Origin: Candidatus Competibacter denitrificans Run_A_D11 | GTDB taxonomy: Bacteria; Pseudomonadota; Gammaproteobacteria; Competibacterales; Competibacteraceae | Length of the DNA: 64,000 bases | Direction: 5' to 3' | Assembly (NCBI RefSeq): GCF_001051235.1 | Contig: NZ_CBTJ020000043.1 | Coordinates: 1 to 64,000 of the forward strand | Shown: piece after piece, positions 41,476 through 51,072 of the stretch | Numbering within the stretch: position 1 is the stretch's first letter | Layout: each line of letters begins with the position of its first letter | Program-made: the position numbers and the translations under genes | Notes under the pieces: model-generated | Seen by the model: only the letters and a program-made list of their open reading frames with translations | What the model was told of the DNA's origin: nothing | Database searches by the model: none

Positions 41476-43116
41476 TTATCTCCTGACCGCATCCATCAAG
41501 GTTTGAATGATCGAGTCGCCGATTTGCACGACTTTAGCCGCCGCCGCGTAGCTTTGTTGGTAACGCATCAGGTTGGCGGCTTCCTCGTCCAGGTTGACGC
41601 CGGAGAAGCTGTCACGGGCCTGGGTAGCCTGATCGAGGAGGGCGGTTTGCGCGTCCAGTGCGCGGTTGGTGGTGCTACCGGCGATCCCTATGTCAGCGAC
41701 CATCTGCCCTTGCAGGTCTTGGAGGTTGCTGGAGCCATTCAGCAGCGTCTTATCGGTTTGTAGACCCGCGAGCTTGAGGGCGTTGGCGTTATTGCCGACA
41801 CCGCCGGCCGCGTCGGCAGCGGCGAACTGGCGTGGGTCGCTGATGTTGACCTGGACATTCCCAGCCGCATTTCCGGTCAATTGCACCAAAAACCGGTCGC
41901 CGGCGACGGGGCTGCCGGAGATGGTGATATCGAGACCATCGACACCACTGAAGGTGGGGCCTGCTCCGGTGCTGACTTCGGTGTCGTCGCTGAGCCGCCG
42001 CACGCTGTAACCGGTGCCGGTGTAACTGACTTCGTAATCGGACGGCTGTAAGGCGCTGGTACCGCCCGGCGTGAGGCTCACCGCCGCCACGCCGCTGCCT
42101 GCATTATCGGGAGCGGGCATGGCCTTGGCTGTCGCAGGCGTGAAGAAATCCCCACCAGGGGCGCCAGTGAGGTCGATGCCTTGTCCGTGCTGCGCGTTGA
42201 ACGTTTCCGCCAAACCGACCGCCATCAATCCCAGCCGATTCTGAGCAGGGTCCAGTACCTTATTCTGGAATTCGAGTAGGCCACCGATCCGGCCGCCGTT
42301 CAAAAAATCGTTGACATCGGCGCGACTGCCTTGAAAACGGATTTCCAATTGACGGGGATCAGTTGCCGGGGCGGTTTCCAGGGTGCGAGCTTCGGTTCCT
42401 AACACCAAGGATTGGCCTTTGCCGACGAACACGCTCAACGTGCCATCATCCTGGGCTACGGTGCTGACCGGCACGCGCTGGGCTAGGTCGGCCACCAGTT
42501 GATTGCGCTGATCCAACAAATCCGCCGAAGCGTCGCCTTGACCTTGGGTCAACGCGATCTGGCCATTGATCTTGGCGATAGTGCCGGCCAGTGCGTTGAT
42601 CTCGGTGACGGTGGTGCGCACGCTGTCATTAACGCCCGCGCGCAGGGTGTCCATCTGGCCATCCATTTCCTGAAAACGAGCTGCCAGGTTGTTGGCTTGA
42701 CCGAGCAGCGCCTGGCGGGCCGGTAGCGATGCCGGGTTGTTGGCGGCATCGTGGACCGCGCCGAAAAATTGTTCGAGCGCCGGTGCCAAGCCGGTGTCAC
42801 TGTCACCAACCACGCCGTCCAACTGGCTGATCCAGGTGCTCATGGTTTCCGACTGGCCGACATTTGTGCCGTGATTGCGCACTTGCTGCGTCAGGAAGTC
42901 GTCATACACCCGCGTAATCGATTGCACATTGACGCCGGTGCCGATGTACAGCGAGCGACCGTTGCCGCCAGCAAACTCAGCCCGATTGGTGGTTAACTCC
43001 GCGCGCTGGCGCGAGTAGCCGGGCGTGTTAACGTTGGCAATATTGTGGCTGGTCGTAGCCAGGGCGCGTTGCGAAGCAACAAGTCCTGAAAGGCCAGTAC
43101 GCAGAATGTCTACCAT
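41476..43116 (-). CDS. flgK: Flagellar hook-associated protein FlgK
   Basis: HAP1, the first hook-filament junction protein, 546 residues. N-terminal rod/hook motif (GLSGLVASQRALATTSHNIANVNTPGYSRQ) and C-terminal helices (NLMRYQQSYAAAAKVVQIGDS) are intact. AGGGA precedes ATG 43116. A sigma-28-type promoter lies upstream inside flgJ, so flgKL can be expressed later than the rod and hook genes. Confidence 0.95.
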   Translation of the reverse strand: MVDILRTGLSGLVASQRALATTSHNIANVNTPGYSRQRAELTTNRAEFAGGNGRSLYIGTGVNVQSITRVYDDFLTQQVRNHGTNVGQSETMSTWISQLDGVVGDSDTGLAPALEQFFGAVHDAANNPASLPARQALLGQANNLAARFQEMDGQMDTLRAGVNDSVRTTVTEINALAGTIAKINGQIALTQGQGDASADLLDQRNQLVADLAQRVPVSTVAQDDGTLSVFVGKGQSLVLGTEARTLETAPATDPRQLEIRFQGSRADVNDFLNGGRIGGLLEFQNKVLDPAQNRLGLMAVGLAETFNAQHGQGIDLTGAPGGDFFTPATAKAMPAPDNAGSGVAAVSLTPGGTSALQPSDYEVSYTGTGYSVRRLSDDTEVSTGAGPTFSGVDGLDITISGSPVAGDRFLVQLTGNAAGNVQVNISDPRQFAAADAAGGVGNNANALKLAGLQTDKTLLNGSSNLQDLQGQMVADIGIAGSTTNRALDAQTALLDQATQARDSFSGVNLDEEAANLMRYQQSYAAAAKVVQIGDSIIQTLMDAVRR

Positions 43117-43179
43117 AAATCAGTCCCTCCAGCCGCCGGTGCGGCCTTGCGTCATGGGCGCAACCTGGTCACCGGACGG

Positions 43180-44178
43180 TTAGCCCCTTTTCTCGGATAT
43201 CGGCTGGATTTGCGCGGACTTTAGGGTTTCAAGCGCAGTATCGAACGCCGGCCCATTCATCAGGCCGAGGATTTTCTTGGCGTAGTTGGGATCAGTGGCA
43301 TAACCGGCCCGCTGCAACGCCCGCAAATAGGCCGATCCGTCCTGAACCAGGCTCAACGCCTGGGTGTAGCGCGGATTGACCTGCAAAAAACGCACATAGT
43401 CGTTGAAGCTGTCGGCATAGGAAGGGTAAGCGCGGAAACCGTCACGCTGGCGGATCGGCACCCCACCGATAAATTCCAGGGTCGAATTGACGACCCGCTC
43501 ACCGTCCCAGCCTCGGCTGGCCTTGATGCCAAACAGGTTGTGACTGGTGCGGCCGTCGGCGAAACGGGGCACCGACCGGCCCCACGCGGTTTCATGAGCC
43601 GCTTGAGCGATCAATACTTCGGGAATCACCCCCAGTCGGCGAGCCGCTTCCTGAGCGTGTGGCCACATGCGGCGCACAAAGGCAGCGGGTGAGGATGGTT
43701 CGAAGGGCGCGTCGCTGGTTGGCGCAGAATGGCGGCCATTGTCGGGAGGATCGACCTTGAGGCCGACGGTTTGCGTTGGCATCGCCACACTGGAGCGGAT
43801 GCGCTGGACTTGGCGTAATGTCGCCAATGGATCGCCGATGATCAGCGGCGAAACCGGTGGTTCCGGTGAAGCCGCTTCACCGCCCAGGGAGCGCACGATC
43901 TGATCGGCGATGCCGAGCTTGCCTTTCTGGGCTAAAGCCAGGGCGAGTTGCTGATCATGCAAATCACGATAAAACCGGGTCTGATCGCTCTCCATGGCGC
44001 CACCTTCATTGGAGCTGGCGGCGCGCATACTTTTCAGCATCATCTGAATGAAAACCGCTTCGAACTGCTTGGCTGCCTCGCGCAGCGCTTCGGGTGACTG
44101 TTGCCGAGCCTCGCGGCGCAAGCCGGCCAGTCCCTGCAAGTCGGTATAGACGAAGGCTGAATCGGTCGCGGTTAGCAC
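43180..44178 (-). CDS. flgJ: Rod-assembly protein and peptidoglycan hydrolase FlgJ
   Basis: Periplasmic rod cap that opens the peptidoglycan. 332 residues in two parts: rod-binding domain (~30-110, AAKQFEAVFIQMMLKSMRAAS) and C-terminal glucosaminidase-type domain (~165-320, LIAQAAHETAWGRSVPRF with the catalytic Glu, HNLFGIKA). GTG 44178 with AGGAG upstream. The dual-domain form is typical of gammaproteobacteria. Its 3' end contains the flgK promoter. Confidence 0.94.
   Translation of the reverse strand: MLTATDSAFVYTDLQGLAGLRREARQQSPEALREAAKQFEAVFIQMMLKSMRAASSNEGGAMESDQTRFYRDLHDQQLALALAQKGKLGIADQIVRSLGGEAASPEPPVSPLIIGDPLATLRQVQRIRSSVAMPTQTVGLKVDPPDNGRHSAPTSDAPFEPSSPAAFVRRMWPHAQEAARRLGVIPEVLIAQAAHETAWGRSVPRFADGRTSHNLFGIKASRGWDGERVVNSTLEFIGGVPIRQRDGFRAYPSYADSFNDYVRFLQVNPRYTQALSLVQDGSAYLRALQRAGYATDPNYAKKILGLMNGPAFDTALETLKSAQIQPISEKRG
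43197..43223 (-). promoter_or_regulatory. Sigma-28 (FliA) promoter for flgKL
   Basis: Read on the minus strand: TAAAGTCC, 11-base spacer, GCCGATAT. The consensus is TAAAGTTT-N11-GCCGATAA. It lies within the 3' end of flgJ, about 80 bases before the flgK start. Confidence 0.75.
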
Positions 44179-44189
44179 GGTCGATCTCC

Positions 44190-45041
44190 TTAGCGCAGCT
44201 TGGCCTGAATCTCCTCAAAGCGGCGAATCCAGGGCTTGAGCGCGGGCGATTGGGCAGTGAATTTGGCAGCGGCAGCCTGGGCGGTGACGGCATCGGGATA
44301 ATCTCCCGCCACCAGCGAATGCCAAGCGCCTGAGCGGCTGCCGGTTGAATAGTAGGCTTGCGGTTCACCGGTGCCGACGGTAGCGGCGATTTCTTTCAGC
44401 GTTCCCATATCCTTACCGCTGTAAAGCTGCACGGTGTAATGCTTCGGATCGCGCTTTGTAAGCCACTCCGGTTGTTGGAGGGTGTCGCTGCCGGTTGCTT
44501 CAGCAGCAACAGGCGCGGGCGCGCTGAGTCCGGCCTCAGGGGATGGAACGGCAGAGAGCTTGGTTGATTCGGTGGGTGCGCTCGGCGTGATGGCGGTTCG
44601 GGTTGGCGTAGCAGCCGAGGCAGAGGCATGGCTGTCTTGAGGATGAGTCGGCGCCGGTTTGGGTGTTGTGGCGACCAGGGCCGCCTCAGCAGAGGGCGCT
44701 ACCGCCGTCGGTACGGGTGCGATGGAGCGGGTTTCAGGGTTTGGGTCGTTGGCGCTGGCGCTGACGCTGGGTTTTGCGCTCAGGTCTGCCAAATGCGGTG
44801 GATCAGCCACGACGACTGCCGTTTTGGTTTCGTGCACCGCTGGCACCGGATCGGCGGCGGCCTGTGCCTCGACGGGCGCAACGGAGCGACGCATGGGCGT
44901 CGATGGCGGTACGACCGGCATGGAGACCTGGGGCGTGTGGGCCAGGTTGAGCATGATTTTGATGGCACCCGCTTGCAGGCCGAGCGCTGCCAGCAAGAGG
45001 GCGGTTAACAGCGACAGGATTTTCCAGTTGATGGTAGCCAT
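44190..45041 (-). CDS. SPOR-domain membrane protein within the flg operon
   Basis: 283 residues. A single transmembrane helix near residues 8-27 (LSLLTALLLAALGLQAGAI) is followed by a long Ala/Pro/Ser/Thr-rich periplasmic linker (~35-195). A SPOR domain (~200-283: HYTVQLYSGKDMGTLKEIAATV ... PWIRRFEEIQAKLR) ends the chain. SPOR domains bind denuded peptidoglycan glycans. It lies between flgI and flgJ, next to the FlgJ muramidase, so a role in placing the rod or P ring in the wall is plausible. No standard flg gene occupies this position. The start overlaps the end of flgI closely. Confidence 0.78.
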   Translation of the reverse strand: MATINWKILSLLTALLLAALGLQAGAIKIMLNLAHTPQVSMPVVPPSTPMRRSVAPVEAQAAADPVPAVHETKTAVVVADPPHLADLSAKPSVSASANDPNPETRSIAPVPTAVAPSAEAALVATTPKPAPTHPQDSHASASAATPTRTAITPSAPTESTKLSAVPSPEAGLSAPAPVAAEATGSDTLQQPEWLTKRDPKHYTVQLYSGKDMGTLKEIAATVGTGEPQAYYSTGSRSGAWHSLVAGDYPDAVTAQAAAAKFTAQSPALKPWIRRFEEIQAKLR

Positions 45042-45043
45042 GG

Positions 45044-46141
45044 TCAGATCACAATGAGTTCGGCTTTGAGGGCGCCGGCTGCTTTGAGCGCTTCCAGGAT
45101 GGCAACGAGATCGCTGGGTGCGGCACCCACCTGATTGACGGCTCGCACGATATCATTCAACGCGATGCCCGGATCGAACAAGAACATCGGTTTCTTTTCT
45201 TCATTCACCGCGATACTGGCGTTCGGGACTACGACCGTTTGACCGTTGGAGAGCGGCGCTGGCTGGCTGACGGTGGGATTAGACGCAATCGTGACCGTTA
45301 AACCCCCGTGCGAAACCGCTGCCGGCCCAACTTTCACGTTTTGACCGATCACCACCGTGCCGGTGCGGGCGTTGACAATCACCTTGGCAGCGGTTTGCGC
45401 GGGGACTAGCTCAATATTTTCCAGCACCGCAATCAAGCTAACCCGCTGATGGCGGTCAGCGGGGCCATTTACCTGAATGGACGTGGCATCAAGCGCCTGG
45501 GCGATGTCACCGCCCAAGGTTTTATTGATCGCTTCGACCATCCGTTCGGCGGTCGTGAAATCGGCCTGCCGTAAATTTAGAACGATAGGCCCGTCTTTAC
45601 CGAAGGCATCGGTGACTTGGCGTTCGACGGTTGCGCCGTTGGGGATACGTCCGGCGCTGGGAATGTTGACCGTCACTTTCGATCCGCCCGCTTCGGCGCC
45701 CAAACCACCGACCACCACATTGCCTTGAGCCATGGCGTAGACTGCCCCATCAGCGCCTTTGAGCGGCAACAGCAATAAGCTACCGCCGCGCAAGCTTTTG
45801 GCGTTGCCGATGGACGAGACGGTGACATCGATGGTCTGTCCCGGTTTGGCAAAGGGCGGCAACTCGGCCTGCACGGAAACAGCGGCGACATTTTTCAGTT
45901 GCAGATTTACCTCAGGCGGTACGGTCACCCCCAGGTTGGATAACATGCTTTTCAGGCTTTTGACGGTGAACGGGGTTTGGGTGGTCTGATCACCGGTCCC
46001 CGTCAACCCGACCACCAGGCCGTAACCGATCAACTGATTGGTACGCACGCCGGAAATGGTGGCCAGATCCTTGATGCGCTCGCCCCAAACGCCTTGGGCT
46101 ACCAGCGCAAGCAGCAAAAACAGCGAGAAGCGGCGAAGCAT
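45044..46141 (-). CDS. flgI: Flagellar P-ring protein FlgI
   Basis: Periplasmic protein that forms the P ring around the rod in the peptidoglycan layer. 365 residues with signal peptide ([16 protein letters not shown]) and family motifs [31 protein letters not shown] and TLLP-type C-terminal region [18 protein letters not shown]. Length is normal. Lies between flgH and the SPOR gene. Confidence 0.96.
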   Translation of the reverse strand: MLRRFSLFLLLALVAQGVWGERIKDLATISGVRTNQLIGYGLVVGLTGTGDQTTQTPFTVKSLKSMLSNLGVTVPPEVNLQLKNVAAVSVQAELPPFAKPGQTIDVTVSSIGNAKSLRGGSLLLLPLKGADGAVYAMAQGNVVVGGLGAEAGGSKVTVNIPSAGRIPNGATVERQVTDAFGKDGPIVLNLRQADFTTAERMVEAINKTLGGDIAQALDATSIQVNGPADRHQRVSLIAVLENIELVPAQTAAKVIVNARTGTVVIGQNVKVGPAAVSHGGLTVTIASNPTVSQPAPLSNGQTVVVPNASIAVNEEKKPMFLFDPGIALNDIVRAVNQVGAAPSDLVAILEALKAAGALKAELIVI

Positions 46142-46181
46142 AGCCTATCCCCTTAGCAATAGATTGAACACGCCCTGACCG

Positions 46182-46865
46182 TTACAGCGGCCATAACGGG
46201 CTTAGGAAGAACCGGCCCAGCCAGCCGATGGTGTTGGCATCAGCCAAAGCGCCATTGCCGGCGTAGGTGATTTTGGCGTCAGCAACTCGGCTGGACAGAA
46301 TCGAGTTATCGCCACCAATGTCTTCCGGCCGAATCACCCCAGAAATTTGCACGACTTCCTCACCCTGGTTGAGCGTCAACATTTTTTCACCGCGAATGGC
46401 CAGATTACCATTCGGATAAACGCCGGTGACCACCGCCGCGATGTCGCCGCTAAGGCTGTTGCTTTGGTCGCTGGCGCCCTTGCCGCCGAGCTTGCGCTCG
46501 CCATTGGCGCTATTCTCCAGCGTGGCGCTGCCGATGCCGAGCGGTACGCCGAACAGCGTTGGGTTCTGGATGTCGATTTCGCTTTTCTTTTCCGCGCTGG
46601 TGGTCGCCGATTTAGTAGCAGCGGTTTTTTCAACCAGGCGGATGACCACCATATCGCCGACGCGCCGCGCGGTACGATCTTCAAACAGCCGCATATCGGC
46701 ACCGGCCTGGTAGATCGTGCCGGGTTGCCGCGAGGCGGGATCGACCGGATTGGCCAGCGGCATGACCGTTGGAGTGACCGGCTTGAATTCGTAATGCGGC
46801 GCCAGTCCGCTGCAACCGGACAGCAAGGTCATCAGGATCAGCGCGGCGGATGGTCTGTTCATCAC
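46182..46865 (-). CDS. flgH: Flagellar L-ring lipoprotein FlgH
   Basis: Outer-membrane lipoprotein that forms the L ring. 227 residues; the lipobox is LLSGC near residue 18. Family stretches: GTIYQAGADMRLFEDRTARRVGD, VVTGVYPNGNLAIRGEKMLTLNQGEEVVQISGVIRPEDI, each read in parts. Start is one of two adjacent ATGs at 46865/46862. Standard flgG-flgH-flgI order. Confidence 0.95.
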   Translation of the reverse strand: MMNRPSAALILMTLLSGCSGLAPHYEFKPVTPTVMPLANPVDPASRQPGTIYQAGADMRLFEDRTARRVGDMVVIRLVEKTAATKSATTSAEKKSEIDIQNPTLFGVPLGIGSATLENSANGERKLGGKGASDQSNSLSGDIAAVVTGVYPNGNLAIRGEKMLTLNQGEEVVQISGVIRPEDIGGDNSILSSRVADAKITYAGNGALADANTIGWLGRFFLSPLWPL

Positions 46866-46873
46866 ATCATGGC

Positions 46874-47659
46874 CTACAAGTTGTTGTTGACGTACTGCAA
46901 CATCTGGTCGGTGCTGGAGATCGCCTTGGAATTCATCTCGTAGGTGCGCTGGGTTTCGATCATATCCACCAGCTCTTCCACCACATTGACATTGGAGGTT
47001 TCCAGCGAACCCTGCACCAACTGACCCATGCCGTTGGTGCCGGCCGTGCCGGTTTGCGGCGAACCGCTGGCGGCCGATTCCAGGAACAGGTTGCCGCCGA
47101 CCGCTTGCAAACCGGCGGGGTTGACGAAATCGGTCAACTGGAGGGTGCCGACCTGACTGGCGGTCGGTTGATTGGCGATTTGTGCGCTCACCGTGCCGTC
47201 ACTGCCGATGGTGACGGTCTGCGCGTTCGTAGGCAGGGTGATTTCCGGTTGCAGCAGATAACCGTTGGCGGTGACGATTTGGCCTTCGGCATTGATTTGA
47301 AAAGAGCCGTCACGGGTATAAGCGGCGGTACCGTCTGGCAGTTGCACCTGAAAGAAGCCGCGTCCGTTAACCGCCATATCCAGGTTGTTGCCGGTCTGAA
47401 CCAGGTTACCCTGAGTAAAAATTTTGGCGGTGGACACGATCCGCACGCCGGTGCCCAGCGTCAGGCCCGAAGGCAACTGGGTGTTTTGCGAGGATTGGCC
47501 GCCGGTTTGGCGCACATTCTGGTACAGCAAGTCCTCAAATTGGGCACGGCTTTGCTTGAAACCGGTGGTGCTGGCGTTGGAAAGGTTGTTGGAAATGACC
47601 GACATGCGGGTTTGTTGGGCGTCGAGGCCCGTTTTAGCGATCCATAAGGCGGATGTCAT
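46874..47659 (-). CDS. flgG: Flagellar distal rod protein FlgG
   Basis: Distal rod subunit, 261 residues, the standard size. N-terminal [20 protein letters not shown] with the [21 protein letters not shown] rod motif, central [16 protein letters not shown] and C-terminal [21 protein letters not shown] are all present. Sits between flgF and flgH. Confidence 0.96.
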   Translation of the reverse strand: MTSALWIAKTGLDAQQTRMSVISNNLSNASTTGFKQSRAQFEDLLYQNVRQTGGQSSQNTQLPSGLTLGTGVRIVSTAKIFTQGNLVQTGNNLDMAVNGRGFFQVQLPDGTAAYTRDGSFQINAEGQIVTANGYLLQPEITLPTNAQTVTIGSDGTVSAQIANQPTASQVGTLQLTDFVNPAGLQAVGGNLFLESAASGSPQTGTAGTNGMGQLVQGSLETSNVNVVEELVDMIETQRTYEMNSKAISSTDQMLQYVNNNL

Positions 47660-47669
47660 GGGGATGCTC

Positions 47670-48413
47670 CTATTCCAAGCGCAGCAGTTGGTTGGTGGCG
47701 CTGGAGTTGTCTTCGGCCACCTTCATCATTTTGACCTGCAACTCAAAGCGGCGGGCCGACTCGATCATGCCGACCAGTGCTTCGGCAGGGTTGACGTTAC
47801 TGCTTTCCAGGGCGCCACTTTGGACACGCACCGCCGCGTCGGCCGGAAAGGGTTGGCCATCATTGGCGCGCATCAGGCCGGTGGTGTCTTTATAAAGCGC
47901 GTTGTCGGCGGGATTGACCAGCTTGAGTCGATCGACCGTGACCGTGCTGGCGCCATTGCCGCCGAGCGGCTGGACGGAAATCGTGCCGTCGCCGCCGATG
48001 GTGATTTTGGCCGCCGGTGGGATCGAAATGGGGCCGCTATTACCCAGCACTGGGCGGCCGTCAGCGGTCGTGAGCTGACCGCTCGGCCCGACCTGCAAGT
48101 CGCCAGAGCGGGTGTAGGCTTCCTGGCCGTCGGGGCCTTGCACTGCCAGCCAACCGGCGCCCTGTAGGGTAATGTCCAGATCGCGGCCGGTGGTCATCAC
48201 CCGGCCCAACCGCAGGTCTGAGCCTGGCCGTTCGGCCATGGTGTACACCCGGCTTGGCAAACCCTGCTCGCTGAAGACCGGCATACTGCGAAAATCGGCT
48301 AAATCCTGCCGGAAGCCAGCGGTGTTGGCATTGGCCAGATTATGGCTAACGACGGCCTGGGCTTGCAGGGTTTGCCGGGCGCCACTCATTGCGACATACA
48401 ACATGCGGTCCAT
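47670..48413 (-). CDS. flgF: Flagellar proximal rod protein FlgF
   Basis: Proximal rod subunit of 247 residues. It starts [20 protein letters not shown], typical of FlgF, with [30 protein letters not shown] and C-terminal [21 protein letters not shown]. It is preceded by the short FlgE-like gene and followed by flgG. Confidence 0.95.
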   Translation of the reverse strand: MDRMLYVAMSGARQTLQAQAVVSHNLANANTAGFRQDLADFRSMPVFSEQGLPSRVYTMAERPGSDLRLGRVMTTGRDLDITLQGAGWLAVQGPDGQEAYTRSGDLQVGPSGQLTTADGRPVLGNSGPISIPPAAKITIGGDGTISVQPLGGNGASTVTVDRLKLVNPADNALYKDTTGLMRANDGQPFPADAAVRVQSGALESSNVNPAEALVGMIESARRFELQVKMMKVAEDNSSATNQLLRLE

Positions 48414-48430
48414 AATTCAATGACCTGTGG

Positions 48431-49180
48431 TTACATATTAATGACGGTCTGCACCATTTCCTTATTGGCGGTGATCGTCTTCGAGTTGGCGTTGAAGTCA
48501 CGCTGGGCGACGATCAAATCCACCAGCTCCGCGCTGATATCAACATTGGAAGCCTCCAACTCACCGCTGGATACCAAACCCAGACCCTTGCTGCCCGGCG
48601 CATCGCTGACGGCTGTGCCGGCTTCGGGCGTTGCGATCCATTGGGTATCGCCCACCCGCTTCAGACCATTGGCGTTGGGGAAGTCAGTCAGCCCAACTTG
48701 CAGCGCTGGGGTGTCGGCGCCGGTGCTGTCCTTGGCAGTGATGTTGCCATTGCCATCCACGCTAATATCGTGCCAACCACCGGTTCCACCGAACTTCAAG
48801 GGGGTTTGCCCGTCTTTACCAAGCAAGTTTTGGCCCAGGTTGTTGACGATGTTGCCGTCTTTATCAACATGAAAACTGCCTGCGCGCGTGTAGGAAACCC
48901 CGGAGCTGTCTTTGACGGCAAAGAACCCATTGCCGTTGATCGCCAGATCCAGGGCATTGTCGGTGATGGTCGTGCTGCCTTGCTTGAATTGCTGGTTGAT
49001 CGCTTGGGTCCGCACGCCGGAACCGGCGGTTTTCTTGCCCGCGTTGGCATCCACGATGTCGCCAAATTCGGCACGACCGCTTTTGAAGCCGGTGGTACTG
49101 GAATTGGCGATGTTTTGTGAAACGACATCGATATGGGTAGTCGCCGCTTTGAGGCCGGTTAGGCCAATATTCATAGACAT
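48431..49180 (-). CDS. Short FlgE-like hook protein paralogue
   Basis: 249 residues with complete hook-protein ends: SMNIGLTGLKAATTHIDVVS, QNIANSSTTGFKSGRAEFGD, ALDLAINGNGFFAVKDSSG and C-terminal NVDISAELVDLIVAQRDFNA. The sequence between (~120-175) is very short, so the variable hook domains present in the 456-residue FlgE next door are missing. It lies between flgE and flgF, where classic operons have no gene. It could be a truncated duplicate of FlgE kept as a junction or adaptor subunit, or it may be inactive. The reading frame is intact and no disruption is visible. Confidence 0.82.
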   Translation of the reverse strand: MSMNIGLTGLKAATTHIDVVSQNIANSSTTGFKSGRAEFGDIVDANAGKKTAGSGVRTQAINQQFKQGSTTITDNALDLAINGNGFFAVKDSSGVSYTRAGSFHVDKDGNIVNNLGQNLLGKDGQTPLKFGGTGGWHDISVDGNGNITAKDSTGADTPALQVGLTDFPNANGLKRVGDTQWIATPEAGTAVSDAPGSKGLGLVSSGELEASNVDISAELVDLIVAQRDFNANSKTITANKEMVQTVINM

Positions 49181-49256
49181 GGTATTGATTCCTTTGCTGG
49201 AATTTCCAGGGATGGTTGACGATTGATGGTGATGAGCCGCTTAAGCGAAGATGCGA

Positions 49257-50627
49257 TTAGCGCATCTGCAACAGGGTCTGCGTCATCTGGTCGGATGTGC
49301 TGATCACCTGGGCGTTGGCCTGGAAATTACGCTGGGCGTTGATCATTTTGACCAGTTGCTCGGACAACTCGACGTTGGATAACTCCAGGGCACCGGCGCG
49401 GACCAGGCCCAGACTCGCGGTGCCCGGTGGACCTTTGACCGGTTGGCCCGATGCGGCGGTTTCCACCCAACTGGAGTCGCCGATGGGGCTAAGACCCTGC
49501 GTGTTGCGGAAATTCGCCAAGATCACTTGGCCCAGCACCTTTGCTTGGCCGTTGCTGTAACGGCCGAACAGACTGCCGTCTTCGCCGATATCCACCCCCA
49601 CAACCCGGCCGGTGGTATAGCCGTCCTGGGTGACCGAATTGGTGCTGGAAGCGCTGCCGTACTGGGTCGCCGTGTCGAATTTCAGGGTGAGTCCCGCCGG
49701 GGTTCCGGCGCTGTTGAGTGGGTTTTCCGAACCGTTGGGTGTGCCGTTACCAGTAATCGGATCGGGACCGTTGGTAGGAACGATGCTGGCCAGGGTGAGC
49801 GAGCTATTGCCGGTAGGGGTTCCCGTAGCATCCAGGGTGCCAGTCAACGCGCCGAAGGCGTCAAAACACAGCGTGCCGGACGGGGTTGCTGTTCCAGCCG
49901 GCGGTAGTGCATTACCGTTCAATCCCAGGCCGTCCATGCTGAAAAAAATCTGCCAAGAGGCCGTGCCGCCCGGAACCGCAGGCGGCGTGGTCGTGCTGTC
50001 GCGGACGAAGTAGGCGGTGAGGCTATGATCATTGCCCAGGCTGTCGAATACGGTCATCGCCGAGGCAAAGCTGTAGGTACGGGAATCCTGAAAATCGAAA
50101 TTAGCCGGATCGAGGGCCACGCTGCTTGAGTCGAGATTGATGCCGTATTCCCCGGTGGTGGATTGCTTGGGGTCGATGTTGGCGGTTTGGGTGCGCAGAT
50201 CGCCTTCAGTACCGATGTCGATTAAGCCGGTCGTGGGGTTGGTCTGATAGCCTTGCAATTTCTGCCCAAGGCTATTGACCACATAGCCGTTCTTGTCGAG
50301 GCCATACGCACCGGCGCGGGTGTAAACCATTGAACCATCGGTATCTTTCACCGCAAAGAAGCCTTCACCGTCGATAGCCATGTCCAGCGGATTGCTGGTG
50401 GTTTCCAGATTGCCCTGCTTGAATTGCTGGCTGACCGCGTTGAGCCGCACGCCGGTGCCAATGCTGCGGCGAGTCGAGGTGCCCAGATCGCTGAGCGAAT
50501 AAATATCGCCGAACTCGGCGCGCGACGCTTTGAAGCCAGTCGTATTGTTATTGGCGATGTTGTTGCTGATCACGCCGAGATCCGAGCTGGCGGCATTCAA
50601 CCCGGTGAGGGCGGTACGAAATGACAT
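49257..50627 (-). CDS. flgE: Flagellar hook protein FlgE
   Basis: Main hook subunit, 456 residues. N-terminal SFRTALTGLNAASSDLGVIS, then NNIANNNTTGFKASRAEFGD, PLDMAIDGEGFFAVKDTDG, hook-domain stretch DPANFDFQDSRTYSFASAMT, and C-terminal NVELSEQLVKMINAQRNFQA. Length matches the full-size FlgE with D0-D2. The operon continues with the short paralogue. Hook export needs FlgD, encoded just upstream. Confidence 0.96.
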   Translation of the reverse strand: MSFRTALTGLNAASSDLGVISNNIANNNTTGFKASRAEFGDIYSLSDLGTSTRRSIGTGVRLNAVSQQFKQGNLETTSNPLDMAIDGEGFFAVKDTDGSMVYTRAGAYGLDKNGYVVNSLGQKLQGYQTNPTTGLIDIGTEGDLRTQTANIDPKQSTTGEYGINLDSSSVALDPANFDFQDSRTYSFASAMTVFDSLGNDHSLTAYFVRDSTTTPPAVPGGTASWQIFFSMDGLGLNGNALPPAGTATPSGTLCFDAFGALTGTLDATGTPTGNSSLTLASIVPTNGPDPITGNGTPNGSENPLNSAGTPAGLTLKFDTATQYGSASSTNSVTQDGYTTGRVVGVDIGEDGSLFGRYSNGQAKVLGQVILANFRNTQGLSPIGDSSWVETAASGQPVKGPPGTASLGLVRAGALELSNVELSEQLVKMINAQRNFQANAQVISTSDQMTQTLLQMR

Positions 50628-50676
50628 GGGGTAATCTCCTTGCGGGAATAGTGCGACAGGGGCGAAGGACTCTTGG

Positions 50677-51051
50677 TTACCGCGAACCAGCGCCGTTGAT
50701 GATGTCGGTCGCCCGGTCGGCTTGGGTAGCGCTCGCTTTGCTTGTTGCAGCTTTCGCCGTGGTGGCTGTGGTTGTGCTGGTGGTTGTGCTGGTGCCTAGC
50801 GTTTTCACCAGCGAATCGATGGACGTTTTCATCTCAATGATGGCGTTCAAGGTGCTGAACTGAGCCATTTGCGCCATGAACTGTTGGCCGTCGAGCGGAT
50901 TGGTTGGGTCCTGGTTTTGCATCTGCGTGGTTAGCAGGCGGAGAAAATCAGCCTGATTGAGCTGGTCGTTGGCTTTTTTTCCCGATGTTTTCGCCGTCGC
51001 GCCGGTGCTAGTGGCTGTGGCGCTGGTTCCGGTGGTTGAAATGGTGGTCAT
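50677..51051 (-). CDS. flgD: Short hook-cap protein FlgD
   Basis: Hook-assembly scaffold. The 124 residues hold only the conserved N-terminal FlgD domain (FLRLLTTQMQNQDPTNPLDG, QFMAQMAQFSTLNAIIEM). The usual C-terminal Tudor/FnIII-like part (~100 residues in E. coli FlgD, 231 aa) is absent and replaced by a low-complexity Thr/Ala/Ser tail. The stop lies 50 bases before flgE and no continuing frame was apparent, so this appears to be a naturally short FlgD or a truncated one. Confidence 0.88.
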   Translation of the reverse strand: MTTISTTGTSATATSTGATAKTSGKKANDQLNQADFLRLLTTQMQNQDPTNPLDGQQFMAQMAQFSTLNAIIEMKTSIDSLVKTLGTSTTTSTTTATTAKAATSKASATQADRATDIINGAGSR

Positions 51052-51072
51052 GGAGGGGGTCTCCGATTGCGG

